Assembly (NCBI RefSeq): GCF_026898135.2 | Contig: NZ_CP114035.2 | Location: forward strand, 4,815,501 to 4,879,500 | Length of the DNA stretch: 64,000 nt | Direction of reading: 5' to 3' | Source of the DNA: Pseudomonas fortuita | GTDB lineage: Bacteria; Pseudomonadota; Gammaproteobacteria; Pseudomonadales; Pseudomonadaceae | Shown: positions 1 to 8,825 of the stretch, piece after piece | Position numbering within the stretch: the first letter of the stretch is position 1 | Layout: each line of letters starts with the position of its first letter | Notes under the pieces: generated by a model | The model's database searches: none | Told to the model about the DNA's origin: nothing | What the model saw: only the letters and a program-made list of their open reading frames with translations | Position numbers and translations under genes: made by a program

Positions 1-251
1 TTGGGACCCACGCCATTGAGCCGGATAAGCTCGCGGAACAGCTCACGCTCGCGCTTTTCGGCAAACCCATAGAGCAAGTGGGCGTCTTCGCGCACGACCA
101 GGTGGGTGTGCACGGTGACGGGTTCGCCCACCTTGGGCAGACGGTACAGCGTAGTCATGGGAACTTCCAGTTCGTAACCCACGCCGTTGACGTCGATAAT
201 CAGGTGCGGCGGCTGTTTCTCCGCCAGGGTGCCGCGCAAACGTCCAATCAC
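1..251 (-). CDS. ruvA: Holliday junction branch migration protein RuvA (N-terminal part)
   Basis: RuvA forms the tetramer that grips the Holliday junction and positions the RuvB motor. Only the N-terminal 83 or so residues are present; the gene runs off the left edge. The translation begins with [12 protein letters not shown] and continues into the OB-fold barrel and the [10 protein letters not shown] helix-hairpin-helix. The start is GTG at 251-249, with an AGGAAGG ribosome site about 9 bases upstream; no ATG fits the family start. It lies about 110 bp downstream of ruvC on the same strand, the usual ruvC-ruvA-ruvB order. Confidence 0.95.
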   Translation of the reverse strand, partial: MIGRLRGTLAEKQPPHLIIDVNGVGYELEVPMTTLYRLPKVGEPVTVHTHLVVREDAHLLYGFAEKRERELFRELIRLNGVGP

Positions 252-360
252 GTTCCGATCCTTCCTCTCGGGGAGCCGGTCAAAGACCGCTCAACCCTAT
301 CAGCAAATGCAACGGGTGAACGCATCACCCGCACAAAATGTGTATCAGCGCATGAAGCGC

Positions 361-885
361 CTACAGACGCAAGCGCCCGCCGCGCCGCCGCGCCGTGGCC
401 AGGCCATGGGGCACCAGGCTGGAACGGGTGTGGGCGTGGCACAGGGCGATAGCCAGGGCGTCCGAGGCGTCGATCTGCGGCTTTTGCGTCAGTTTCAGCA
501 GGTGCATGACCATCATCATCACCTGCTCCTTGTTGGCCCCACCGGTCCCAGCCACCGCTTGCTTGACCTGGGTGGCGCTGTATTCAGCGATTTCGAGCCC
601 GGCTTCGGCGGCAGCGACGATGGCCGCGCCGCGTGCCTGGCCGAGCTTTAGCGCCGAATCGGCATTGCGGGCCATGAACACCCGCTCGATGCCCATGGTC
701 ACCGGTTCGTGCTGGGCGATGATTTCACTGACACCACGAAAAACGATCTGCAGCCGCTCGTGCAGCTCGCCGCTGCCGGTGCGGATGCAGCCCGACGCCA
801 CGTACTCGCAACCACGGGCGGTCTGGCGTACTACGCCGTAGCCGGTGATGCGCGAACCGGGGTCGATACCAAGAATCAGAGTCAT
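361..885 (-). CDS. ruvC: Crossover junction endodeoxyribonuclease RuvC
   Basis: RuvC is the dimeric resolvase that cuts Holliday junctions held by RuvAB. The 174-residue protein has the family length. The four acidic metal ligands are recognisable: Asp in [13 protein letters not shown] near the N-terminus, Glu in [10 protein letters not shown], and the two Asp of [14 protein letters not shown] near the C-terminus. The ATG at 885 is chosen because [11 protein letters not shown] is the normal start; the frame is open upstream but that part is REP-derived. It sits between yebC (through a large REP palindrome) and ruvA. Confidence 0.96.
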   Translation of the reverse strand: MTLILGIDPGSRITGYGVVRQTARGCEYVASGCIRTGSGELHERLQIVFRGVSEIIAQHEPVTMGIERVFMARNADSALKLGQARGAAIVAAAEAGLEIAEYSATQVKQAVAGTGGANKEQVMMMVMHLLKLTQKPQIDASDALAIALCHAHTRSSLVPHGLATARRRGGRLRL

Positions 886-920
886 AGTGCCTGTCGTAAA
901 AATGATGCGTCTTTGCAAAC

Positions 921-1026
921 TGTACCGGCCCTTTCGCGGGTAAACCCGCTCCCACAGGTACTGCACCGCATTCGAACGCGGTGCAGTACCTGTGGGAGCG
1001 GGTTTACCCGCGAAAGGGCCGGTACA
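921..1026. repeat. Inverted REP pair (106-bp perfect palindrome)
   Basis: The two halves are perfect reverse complements about position 973.5. Each arm carries the P. putida REP core (CTTTCGCGGGTAAACCCGCT followed by CCCACAGGTACTGCACCGC), and the centre is TTCGAA with flanking C/A positions that also pair. It lies between yebC and ruvC, transcribed leftward, so the transcript could fold into a very long hairpin that attenuates read-through or protects the upstream message. Confidence 0.9.
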
Positions 1027-1069
1027 GGCACTGAAAACTCAAAGAGCCGGCGTGGATCGCCAGGTCACC

Positions 1070-1816
1070 TTAGCCGAGGTTTTCCATGATCTCGTCGGAA
1101 ATCTGGGCATTGGAGTAGACGTTCTGCACGTCATCCAGGTCTTCGAGCATGTCGATCAGCTTGAGCACCTTTTCGGCACCGTCCTGGTCGAGCTCGGCGC
1201 TGGTGGTCGGCTGCATGACGATTTCCGCGTCAGCGGCCTTGAAACCCGCCTCTTCCAGGGCATTGCGCACGGCGTAGAAGCTGTTGAATGAAGTGAACAC
1301 GTCGAACGAGCCGTCATCGTTGGCCACCACATCGTCGGCATCGGCTTCCATCGCCGCTTCCATCAACGCGTCTTCTTCCACACCCGGGGCAAAGCTGAGC
1401 TGGCCTTTGCGCTCGAACAGATAGGCCACCGAACCGTCAGTGCCCAGGTTGCCGCCACACTTGGTGAAGGCATGACGCACGGCGGCGGCGGTACGGTTGC
1501 GGTTGTCGGTCATGGCTTCGACCATGATCGCCACGCCACCCGGGCCATAACCTTCGTAGCTGAGCTCTTCGACGTTGTCGCTTTCATTGGTGCCAGCACC
1601 ACGGGCCACGGCTCGGTCGATGATATCGCGGCTCATGTTGGCGCCCAGGGCCTTGTCCAGTGCCAGGCGCAGGCGCGGGTTGGATGCCGGGTCAGGGCCG
1701 CCCTGCTTGGCAGCGACCGTGAGCTCGCGGATCCACTTGGTGAAGACCTTGCCTCTCTTGGCATCCTGGCGCTCTTTGCGGTGCTTGATGTTCGCCCACT
1801 TGGAATGACCAGCCAT
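1070..1816 (-). CDS. yebC: YebC/PmpR family transcriptional regulator
   Basis: The 248-residue protein starts [14 protein letters not shown] and has the three-domain YebC architecture throughout (for example [21 protein letters not shown] around residue 90). YebC proteins are DNA-binding regulators, and some family members help ribosomes through proline-rich stretches. The P. aeruginosa orthologue in the same gene order is PmpR, a repressor of the PQS regulator gene pqsR. It lies between aspS and ruvC on the same strand. Which of the two activities it has here cannot be read from sequence. Confidence 0.94.
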   Translation of the reverse strand: MAGHSKWANIKHRKERQDAKRGKVFTKWIRELTVAAKQGGPDPASNPRLRLALDKALGANMSRDIIDRAVARGAGTNESDNVEELSYEGYGPGGVAIMVEAMTDNRNRTAAAVRHAFTKCGGNLGTDGSVAYLFERKGQLSFAPGVEEDALMEAAMEADADDVVANDDGSFDVFTSFNSFYAVRNALEEAGFKAADAEIVMQPTTSAELDQDGAEKVLKLIDMLEDLDDVQNVYSNAQISDEIMENLG

Positions 1817-1898
1817 AACGACTCCGAATCCTTTGAATCACAAACAGCCCCGCCCCTGTACGGGGCGGGACGGGAAAATACCTGCGCCGAAACGCAAA

Positions 1899-1920
1899 GG
1901 CGCATCCATGTGGATGCGCC
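1899..1920 (-). terminator. Perfect hairpin downstream of aspS
   Basis: GGCGCATCCA and TGGATGCGCC pair perfectly around TG, immediately after the aspS stop codon. There is no good U-tract on the minus strand, so it may act as a weak terminator or an mRNA-stabilising hairpin. Confidence 0.5.
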
Positions 1921-1929
1921 CGGGACCGC

Positions 1930-3705
1930 TTACTCGACCTTGGTCTGTTCGCGCAGTCGAATGTGCAGCTCGCGCAGGGCCTTGGCGTCGACCAGGCCAG
2001 GGGCCTGGGTCATGACGCACGCGGCGCTCTGGGTTTTCGGGAAGGCGATCACTTCACGGATCGACTGGGCGCCGGTCATCAACATGACCAAGCGGTCCAG
2101 ACCGAAGGCCAGGCCACCGTGAGGTGGCGCACCGAACTTCAGGGCGTCGAGCAGGAAGCCGAACTTCTCTTCCTGTTCTGCTGCCTCGATGCCCAGCAGG
2201 CGGAATACTGCCTGCTGCATCTCTTTACGGTGGATACGGATCGAACCGCCGCCCAGCTCGGTGCCGTTCAGGACCATGTCGTAGGCACGCGACAGCGCGG
2301 TGGCCGGGTTGGCTTCGAGCTCTTCCGGCGTGCACTTCGGCGCGGTGAACGGGTGGTGCAGCGCGGTAAAGCTGCCGTCTTCGTTCTCTTCGAACATCGG
2401 GAAGTCGACGACCCACATCGGCGCCCACTCGCAGGTCAGCAGCTCGAAATCGTGACCCAGACGGATACGCAGGGCGCCCAGGGCTTCGCTGACCACCTTG
2501 AACTTGTCGGCACCGAAGAACACGATGTCGCCGTCTACAGCGCCAACGCGGTCGAGGATGTTGTTGAGGTTGGCCTCAGGGATGTTCTTGACGATAGGCG
2601 ACTGCAGGCCTTCGACACCCTTGGCGCGCTCGTTGACCTTGATGTAGGCCAGGCCCTTGGCACCGTAGATGCCGACGAACTTGGTGTACTCGTCGATCTT
2701 GCTGCGCGGCATGCTGGCACCGCCTGGCAGGCGCAGAGCGGTCACGCGGCACTTCGGATCGTTGGCCGGGCCTGCGAACACCTTGAAGTCGACATCCTTC
2801 AGCTGGTCGGCAACGTCGACCAGTTCCAGCGGGTTACGCAGGTCTGGCTTGTCGGAACCGTAACGGCGCATGGCCTCTTCGAAGGTCATGTGCGGGAATT
2901 CGCCGAATTCCAGGTCCAGCACTTCCTTGAACAGCTTGCGGATCATGCTCTCGGTCAGGCCCATGATCTCGCTTTCATCGAGGAAGCTGGTCTCGATGTC
3001 GATCTGGGTGAATTCCGGCTGGCGATCAGCACGCAGGTCTTCGTCACGGAAGCACTTGGCGATCTGGTAGTAGCGGTCAAAGCCGGCGACCATCAGCAGC
3101 TGCTTGAACAGCTGGGGCGACTGCGGCAGCGCGAAGAAGCTACCGGCGTGGGTACGGCTTGGCACCAGGTAGTCACGCGCACCTTCCGGAGTGGCACGGG
3201 TAAGGATCGGCGTTTCGACGTCGAGGAAGCCGTTGTCGTCCATGAAGCGACGGATGCTGCTGGTGATGCGCGAACGCAGGCGCAGCTTTTCAGCCATTTC
3301 CGGGCGACGCAGGTCGATGAAACGGTAGCGCAGGCGGGTTTCCTCGCCGACGTCGGAGAACTCGTTCAACGGGAACGGCGGGGTTTCCGCCTCGTTGAGC
3401 ACGGTGAGCTGGTAGCCGAGGATCTCGATGGCACCGGAAGCCATGTTGGCATTCACTGCACCTTCTGGACGCTTGCGGACCTTGCCGGTGACCTGTACGA
3501 CATACTCGCTGCGCACGCGGTCGGCGGCGGCGAAGGTTTCGGCGCGATCCGGGTCGAACACGACCTGGGCCATGCCTTCGCGGTCACGGATGTCGAGGAA
3601 GATCACCCCGCCGTGGTCGCGGCGACGATGGACCCAGCCGCAAAGGGTGACTTCCTGGCCGTCCAGGCTCTCGTTCAGTTGGCCGCAATAATGGCTGCGC
3701 ATCAT
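1930..3705 (-). CDS. aspS: Aspartyl-tRNA synthetase (AspRS)
   Basis: This class II synthetase charges tRNA-Asp. The 591-residue bacterial-type protein has the N-terminal OB-fold ([20 protein letters not shown]), motif 2 ([18 protein letters not shown]), the bacterial GAD insertion around residues 290-420 and motif 3 ([13 protein letters not shown]). Pseudomonads often use a non-discriminating AspRS that also makes Asp-tRNA-Asn for GatCAB; that property is family knowledge and is not visible here. The neighbours fmdB-like (upstream) and yebC (downstream) are on the same strand, the order known in other Pseudomonas. Confidence 0.97.
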   Translation of the reverse strand: MMRSHYCGQLNESLDGQEVTLCGWVHRRRDHGGVIFLDIRDREGMAQVVFDPDRAETFAAADRVRSEYVVQVTGKVRKRPEGAVNANMASGAIEILGYQLTVLNEAETPPFPLNEFSDVGEETRLRYRFIDLRRPEMAEKLRLRSRITSSIRRFMDDNGFLDVETPILTRATPEGARDYLVPSRTHAGSFFALPQSPQLFKQLLMVAGFDRYYQIAKCFRDEDLRADRQPEFTQIDIETSFLDESEIMGLTESMIRKLFKEVLDLEFGEFPHMTFEEAMRRYGSDKPDLRNPLELVDVADQLKDVDFKVFAGPANDPKCRVTALRLPGGASMPRSKIDEYTKFVGIYGAKGLAYIKVNERAKGVEGLQSPIVKNIPEANLNNILDRVGAVDGDIVFFGADKFKVVSEALGALRIRLGHDFELLTCEWAPMWVVDFPMFEENEDGSFTALHHPFTAPKCTPEELEANPATALSRAYDMVLNGTELGGGSIRIHRKEMQQAVFRLLGIEAAEQEEKFGFLLDALKFGAPPHGGLAFGLDRLVMLMTGAQSIREVIAFPKTQSAACVMTQAPGLVDAKALRELHIRLREQTKVE

Positions 3706-3798
3706 GATGGTGGTTTCGCTTCTCGTGATTCGTGTATTCGGTGGAGGCCTTGGCCGCCCAGAGGGCTAATACTGCAAGACCCGGTCACAGCATTCAAC

Positions 3799-4020
3799 TC
3801 AGTCGGCTTTGTCGCCGCCTGCCAGATTCTTTTTCGCCCCGGTCTTGAAGTCGGTTTCGTACCAACCATTACCGCTCAGGCGGAAGCCTGGCACCGACAG
3901 CAGCTTCTTCAGCGCCGGCGCCTGGCAAGCCGGGCAATCGGTCAGCGGCGCGGCGCTGATCTTTTGCAGCACTTCCATGCGGTGCTCGCAGGACGCACAT
4001 TGATAGTCATAAAGGGGCAT
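3799..4020 (-). CDS. FmdB-family zinc ribbon protein
   Basis: The small 73-residue protein starts MPLYDYQCASCEH, the hallmark of the FmdB regulatory protein family. It has two Cys pairs, CASC near residue 8 and CPAC near residue 29, which should bind one zinc, followed by a Gly/Lys-rich tail. Its biochemical role is not established. It is 93 bp upstream of aspS on the same strand and probably co-transcribed with it. Confidence 0.9.
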   Translation of the reverse strand: MPLYDYQCASCEHRMEVLQKISAAPLTDCPACQAPALKKLLSVPGFRLSGNGWYETDFKTGAKKNLAGGDKAD

Positions 4021-4112
4021 GGGTGTCTCTCGTCAACCATAACGCTGGCTGCCAGGGCAGCAAAAAGCGGGATTATATATGGTTACCAAGCACTGCGCAG
4101 CCCGCCAGGCGA

Positions 4113-4442
4113 TCAGCGCACACTTGGCGGGTCTTGCAGCCAGGCAACGCAGATTACCCGAATCAGCCCACTGAAGTTGCGCACTCCACCCTGGCGCAGG
4201 TGCACTTCGCGGTCCACGTAGGACAACACCGCACTGACCGAACAGCGGTTGGCGGCGGCGATGCGTTCCAGGATGCCCCAGTAGACGGCCTCCAGGCGCA
4301 GACAGGTGGAAAAACCGTTGAGCCGCACCGAACGCGACACCGGCTGCGTCTGCAACATATCGAAATCTGCCTTGAACGGATCAATGCACTGTTTTCCTGG
4401 CCAGCTTCCCTGACCAGCCACACGCTTGCTCGCTTGCATCAT
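4113..4442 (-). CDS. Ribbon-helix-helix domain protein
   Basis: The 109-residue protein resembles the RHH_4 group of small DNA-binding proteins. The recognisable part is the strand-helix-helix from SRSVRLNGFSTCLRLEAVYW to the hydrophobic C-terminal helix FSGLIRVICVAWL. The start at 4442 has a GAGGAAG ribosome site about 9 bases upstream; an internal Met at residue 29 just before the RHH domain is an alternative. No target is known. It is upstream of fmdB-aspS on the same strand. Confidence 0.75.
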   Translation of the reverse strand: MMQASKRVAGQGSWPGKQCIDPFKADFDMLQTQPVSRSVRLNGFSTCLRLEAVYWGILERIAAANRCSVSAVLSYVDREVHLRQGGVRNFSGLIRVICVAWLQDPPSVR

Positions 4443-4559
4443 GCGCCCTACTTCCTCGTCACCGGTAACAGGTGACCAATGAAGCGCCGGGCGGCAGGTT
4501 TAAAGCAGCAGCAAAGTCTTCCCGCACAAACACTCGAGTCCTGAGCGCGAGGAAAACAC

Positions 4560-4648
4560 TGTGGGAGCGGACTTGCCCCGCGAACACCGGCAAAGCCGGT
4601 GCCATACACCGCGTGGCCTCATTCGCGGGACAAGCCCGCCCCCACAGG
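4560..4648. repeat. Inverted REP pair
   Basis: A direct REP (GTGGGAGCGGACTTGCCCCG) and an inverted REP (CGGGACAAGCCCGCCCCCAC) flank an ACCGGCAAAGCCGGT hairpin, between the Dps gene and the RHH gene. Confidence 0.8.
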
Positions 4649-4670
4649 TTTTGTCACAGCTCTGGGGTAT

Positions 4671-5144
4671 TTATTTCCCGTCGAGCAACACGCGCAGCAT
4701 CCACGCGGTTTTTTCGTGAACCTGCATGCGCTGGGTCAGCAAGTCGGCGGTTGGCTCATCACTGACTTTGTCCACTACCGGGAAGATGCTACGGGCAGTT
4801 CGCACCACGGCCTCCTGGCCCTGGACCAGCTGGCGGATCATCTCGTCCGCCGGGGGTACGCCTTCCTCCTCCTTGATCGAGGAGTGCCGCGCATAAAATG
4901 CATACGACCCTGGCGCAGGGAAACCCAGTGCACGGATGCGCTCGGCAATCGAATCCACTGCCAGCGCCAACTCGTTGTACTGCTCTTCGAACATCAGGTG
5001 CAGGGTGCGGAACGACGGGCCGGTAACGTTCCAGTGAAAGTTATGGGTTTTCAGATACAGCACGTAGGTATCCGACAACAGGCGAGACAGCCCATCGACG
5101 ATGGACTTGCGATCTTCTTCACTGATACCGATATCGATTGCCAT
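4671..5144 (-). CDS. Dps/ferritin-like DNA protection protein
   Basis: The 157-residue protein is a four-helix ferritin-like Dps subunit. The ferroxidase region is visible as [30 protein letters not shown], with the His, Asp and Glu ligands that lie between dimer subunits. Dps dodecamers oxidise Fe(II) with peroxide and can coat DNA. The ATG at 5144 is preferred because AAAGGGGAA precedes it by 7 bases; an in-frame Met six codons earlier lacks such a site. An orthologue occupies this position in P. aeruginosa. Confidence 0.93.
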   Translation of the reverse strand: MAIDIGISEEDRKSIVDGLSRLLSDTYVLYLKTHNFHWNVTGPSFRTLHLMFEEQYNELALAVDSIAERIRALGFPAPGSYAFYARHSSIKEEEGVPPADEMIRQLVQGQEAVVRTARSIFPVVDKVSDEPTADLLTQRMQVHEKTAWMLRVLLDGK

Positions 5145-5424
5145 TGAAGTTCCCCTTTCCATAAGGCTTGAGACTCAAGCGGACGCCGACCACTGTAGCA
5201 ACACTTTACCCACACCGCCTGTGACATGGCGCAACACATCGCCCACTGAGGCCTGCGGTTTGAGTAGGCTTCGGCTTTGCTGTTAAATAGGCACCGTGCC
5301 ACCCGTGCGGACTGTTATTGCCGGGTGCATAGGCTGGCTTGTCACGTGTTCGCGCTTTACACCTCATGCGCACCGTACTGCCCGCTCTTCCTGTGATCGG
5401 CCTTATCAACTGTGAGCCAACCCC

Positions 5425-6018
5425 ATGTTCAAGATCGTCCATCTGGTGACGGGCGTGGCAGCCTTGCTGCTATCGCTCATACCCAGCCTGAAAACCGATG
5501 CGACACCCTTCCTGCAACAACCCGACGCGGTTTACCTTGCCCTGCTCGGCCTGCTCAACCTGGTCCTGGCGCCGGTCGTGCCGCTGTACTACCGCGGCGC
5601 CCGCCAGCAGTTGCAACACCTTGCCTGCGCCCTGCTGGTGGTGGCGGTGGTGCTGCAAACCCTGACGCTGCTGGCCCGCCCGGAAATGGGCAACCTTGCT
5701 GCGCTGGTCTGTGCGGCACTGGCTGTGGCCCTGCACCTGGCTGTGGGTTTTGCCCGCAGCCCGCGCAAGGCACGCAGCAGCCAGCATGCCGCCCAGGATG
5801 CTGGCAACCGTGATACCGGCACGGTGAAGTGGTTCAACACCTCGAAAGGCTTTGGTTTCATCTCCCGCGATTCGGGCGATGACATCTTTGTGCACTTTCG
5901 TGCCATACGCGGCGAAGGCCACCGCATCCTGGTCGAAGGCCAGCGCGTGGAGTTTTCGGTGATGCACCGGGACAAGGGCCTGCAGGCCGAAGACGTGGTT
6001 GCGGTAACACGCCGCTAA
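5425..6018 (+). CDS. Membrane-anchored cold-shock domain protein
   Basis: The 197-residue protein has an N-terminal half of about four hydrophobic segments (for example [45 protein letters not shown] and [17 protein letters not shown]), a short basic linker, and a C-terminal CspA-type domain from about residue 132. The RNP1 motif KGFGFISRD and RNP2 motif DIFVHF are intact, so nucleic-acid binding is likely, at the inner membrane. It is monocistronic, facing away from dps. The function of the membrane part is unknown. Confidence 0.88.
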   Translation: MFKIVHLVTGVAALLLSLIPSLKTDATPFLQQPDAVYLALLGLLNLVLAPVVPLYYRGARQQLQHLACALLVVAVVLQTLTLLARPEMGNLAALVCAALAVALHLAVGFARSPRKARSSQHAAQDAGNRDTGTVKWFNTSKGFGFISRDSGDDIFVHFRAIRGEGHRILVEGQRVEFSVMHRDKGLQAEDVVAVTRR

Positions 6019-6023
6019 CCTGT

Positions 6024-6050
6024 GCAGGAGCGGCCTGGCGCCGCTCCTGC
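6024..6050 (+). terminator. Hairpin after the cold-shock gene
   Basis: GCAGGAGCGGC pairs with GCCGCTCCTGC around a five-base loop just after the stop codon at 6018. Only a short T-rich stretch follows, so it may be a REP-derived hairpin acting as a terminator. Confidence 0.5.
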
Positions 6051-6074
6051 CAGGGTTTCTGTTGCTTCAGGACA

Positions 6075-6281
6075 TCAGTAATGAGGCGGCGGCGCCTCTT
6101 CCCCTTCGCTGCCGTACTGGCCGACCATCTCTTCATGACGCTTGATCAGCTCGGCCACCTGCAATTGCAGCCGCTCGATCACCCGCGCCTGCTCGACCAT
6201 CACGTCATTCAGCGCCTGGATAGTGTCATCCTGAAACGCTTGCCGGGTTTCCAGTTCAACAATACGCAATTCCAGTGACAT
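6075..6281 (-). CDS. slyX: SlyX family protein
   Basis: The 68-residue protein is a predicted coiled coil from about residue 4 to 55 ([19 protein letters not shown], then heptads of Leu/Val) with a Pro-rich PPPHY tail typical of SlyX. Its molecular role is unknown. The ATG at 6281 is separated by one base from the stop codon of the upstream HIT gene, so the two are translationally coupled. Confidence 0.93.
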   Translation of the reverse strand: MSLELRIVELETRQAFQDDTIQALNDVMVEQARVIERLQLQVAELIKRHEEMVGQYGSEGEEAPPPHY

Positions 6282-6282
6282 G

Positions 6283-6702
6283 TCAGGCCTCCTGGTAGCC
6301 AGCAAGTTGCAGCCCACGCAGGCGCTGGCGGATGGCCTGCAACTGGTCTTCGCTGTAAGCCACAGCAGGGCACTTGCCCCAAACCGGTGCCGGCCAGGCC
6401 GCGTCGTCCCGCTGGCGTACGATCACGTGCATGTGCAACTGGCTGACGACATTGCCCAGCGTGGCCACGTTCATCTTGGCGGCGCCGTAACCGGCCTTCA
6501 GCGCTTCAGCCAGAAGGGTGGTTTCCTGCCACAACTGGTGCTGCTCCGCCGCATCCAGCTCGAATACCTCGCTGATCCCGGCGCGCTTGGGTACCAGAAT
6601 GAACCATGGGTAGTTGGCATCCTTGCTCAGCAGCAGTTGGCACAACGCAAACTCCCCAAGCACCAGGGAATCCTGCTGCAAACGCGAATCCAGGACGAAC
6701 AC
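6283..6702 (-). CDS. HIT domain nucleotide-binding protein
   Basis: The 139-residue histidine-triad protein has the signature [12 protein letters not shown] near residue 90; the first His of the classical HxHxHxx triad is Gln here, as in the FHIT-like/diadenosine branch seen in Pseudomonas. The central His of HMHV would be the nucleophile for hydrolysis or transfer of nucleotide phosphates. It is the first gene of a pair with slyX. Confidence 0.9.
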   Translation of the reverse strand: MFVLDSRLQQDSLVLGEFALCQLLLSKDANYPWFILVPKRAGISEVFELDAAEQHQLWQETTLLAEALKAGYGAAKMNVATLGNVVSQLHMHVIVRQRDDAAWPAPVWGKCPAVAYSEDQLQAIRQRLRGLQLAGYQEA

Positions 6703-7385
6703 GGCATATCTCCTTCAGAACCCGCTTCAAGCGGAAAACAGGCCTGCAAGGATACCTTGCACACCCCCGGTAACACAGCGCTACTTTTCGCACCAAAATG
6801 AAGCCACCTGCGCACCACCACCACACTTGCCACCCCACAAATGACTCTGGTTTAACAAATAGCGGTAACACATTGACTTTCATGGCAGGTTTCTAAATTT
6901 TAATGATTCTCGACTCCAACACCCCCTCATTGTGCCTTCGACCCGTATTTACGGCACTTTCCGACCCTCGGTAGCAGGTTTTGTGAAAAATTCATGAACT
7001 GTTGCGAATTTTGAGCACGCTTGTTGCATTCCCTTCACGCCAAGTCGGCACGGCATCTGCAATGGCAGGTGTACGCGACAAATAACAACAGCGGCATTGG
7101 TTACCAGGGAGTTTCCCTAGCCGGAATCAGCACTTGCAGGTTCACCACGGCGAAAGGAACAACGCTGGCGTTTACACGCCCTATAAACCGGGGTGTGATT
7201 TGCGACATGGAAATACTTAAACGCGACACGGCAAAAAAGTTCCGTAAAGAGTCTTTATAGCCATATCGCCAACAACAGTCAGCGTGCTATACATTTTCGC
7301 CGACATAACAAGAAAGAGCTGCACCCTATAACTAAAACACTTGGGCGCGGCGGTACTCTTCCTAAAACCAAAGGAGCAAATCACG
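6703..7385. other. Long regulatory region between the HIT gene and oprD
   Basis: This 680-bp region has no convincing gene; the only open stretch, at 7021-7260, has no ribosome site and unremarkable composition. It is AT-richer than its neighbours and carries three GCGACA hexamers (7075, 7202 and 7223). The oprD ribosome site AAAGGAG lies at 7370-7376. It is probably a complex promoter region for the porin. Confidence 0.6.
7202..7228 (-). promoter_or_regulatory. Candidate ArgR half-sites (TGTCGC repeats)
   Basis: Read on the minus strand, TGTCGC occurs at 7228-7223 and 7207-7202, exactly 21 bp apart. That is the spacing of the two tandem half-sites in Pseudomonas ArgR operators (TGTCGC, eight bases, AA). 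The AA positions match poorly (AT and CC). P. aeruginosa oprD is known to respond to arginine through ArgR, which makes the location sensible. Confidence 0.4.
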
Positions 7386-8666
7386 ATGCGCGTGATGAAG
7401 TGGAGCATGATCGCCCTGGCCGTTGCGGCAGGGACCTCGCAGTTGGCAATGGCCTCGGCACAAGACGAGTCCAAAGGTTTCCTCGAAGACAGCAAGCTGA
7501 ACGTAAAAACCCGCATGCTGTACTTCAGCCGTGACTTCCGTAACAACGACAGCGGCAAGAGCCGCGTCGAAGAAACCGGCCTGGGCTTCCTGGGCACCTT
7601 CGAATCGGGCTTCACCCAGGGCACCGTAGGCTTCGGCGTTGACGCCATCGGCATGCTGGGCCTGAAACTGGACAGCGGCAAAGGCCGCGCCGGCACCGGC
7701 CTGTTCCCGACTGCCTCCGATGGCCGTTCGCAAGATGACTACTCCGAAGGCGGCGGTGCAGTAAAACTGCGCGTGTCCAATACCGTGCTGAAGTTCGGCG
7801 ACCAGTTCACCGCCCTGCCGGTACTTGCCACCGACGACAGCCGACTGCTGCCAGAAGTTGCTGAAGGTGGCCTGATCACCAGCAACGAAATCGATGGCCT
7901 CACCCTGCACGCCGGTCACTTCACCGCCCTGAACGCCCAGGCCCAGACCTACCACGATAGCCTGCGCCTGACCGAGGCCAACGTCTTCGGTGGCACCTAC
8001 GCCATCAACGACAACCTCAGCACCAGCGTCTACTACTCGCGCATTGAAGACCACTTCCGCAAGTGGTACGGCAACATCAACTGGGCGCTGCCGATCAGCG
8101 ACAAGCAAGGCCTGGTGTTCGACTTCAACATCTATGACACCAAGTCCATCGGCGACAACCTGACCGGCGCATTCGTCAGCAAGGCTGACGGCAGCAACGA
8201 ACTGGACAACATTGCAGCCAGCCTCTCGGCCGCCTACAACATTGGCGCCCACACCTTCACCCTGGCTTACCAGAAGGTCAGCGGCGACGGCGACTACGCT
8301 TACGGCGTCGACGGTGGCGGCACCATCTTCCTGGCCAACTCCGTTGCCCGTTCCGACTTCAACGCCGAAGACGAGAAGTCCTGGCAGGCACGCTACGACC
8401 TGAACTTCGCCGAATACGGCGTACCTGGCCTGACCTTCATGACCCGCTATGTTCGCGGCTCGGGCGCCACTACCGAAAGCACCAACAACGGCAAGGAATG
8501 GGAACGCGACGTAGACGTCAAGTACGTACTGCAGAGCGGCCCGGCGAAAGACCTGAGCTTGCGCGTGCGTCAGGCCACCTACCGCTCCAGCGACGGCGTT
8601 TACTACGGTTCGAGCTCGATCGACGAACTGCGCCTGATCGTGGAATACCCGCTGAGCATCCTGTAA
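7386..8666 (+). CDS. oprD: OprD-family outer-membrane porin
   Basis: The 426-residue precursor has a signal peptide (residues 1-25, ending AMASA) and an 18-strand OprD-type barrel beginning FLEDSKLNVKTRMLYFSRDF and ending VEYPLSIL. OprD proteins form narrow channels for basic amino acids, peptides or carboxylates; P. aeruginosa OprD also admits carbapenems. Synteny (HIT-slyX on one side, proS on the other) equals that of P. aeruginosa oprD, so the symbol is used by position. The ATG at 7386 follows AAAGGAG. Confidence 0.9.
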   Translation: MRVMKWSMIALAVAAGTSQLAMASAQDESKGFLEDSKLNVKTRMLYFSRDFRNNDSGKSRVEETGLGFLGTFESGFTQGTVGFGVDAIGMLGLKLDSGKGRAGTGLFPTASDGRSQDDYSEGGGAVKLRVSNTVLKFGDQFTALPVLATDDSRLLPEVAEGGLITSNEIDGLTLHAGHFTALNAQAQTYHDSLRLTEANVFGGTYAINDNLSTSVYYSRIEDHFRKWYGNINWALPISDKQGLVFDFNIYDTKSIGDNLTGAFVSKADGSNELDNIAASLSAAYNIGAHTFTLAYQKVSGDGDYAYGVDGGGTIFLANSVARSDFNAEDEKSWQARYDLNFAEYGVPGLTFMTRYVRGSGATTESTNNGKEWERDVDVKYVLQSGPAKDLSLRVRQATYRSSDGVYYGSSSIDELRLIVEYPLSIL

Positions 8667-8692
8667 GCCTGGCTTGCAGTGCCCCGCACTTG

Positions 8693-8722
8693 AAAAGCCC
8701 GGCGATCTCGCCGGGCTTTTTC
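8693..8722 (+). terminator. Rho-independent terminator after oprD
   Basis: AAGCCCGGCGA pairs with TCGCCGGGCTT and is followed by TTTTC, 25 bp after the oprD stop codon. Confidence 0.9.
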
Positions 8723-8825
8723 TTGGCTGACAAGCGCCCCGCCCTGGGGCATCCTGTACGCCTTCGTTTCGCCCCCGTACAATGCGGGGCTATTTCAACG
8801 TCTTAGGCAATCGACACGGCTAACC

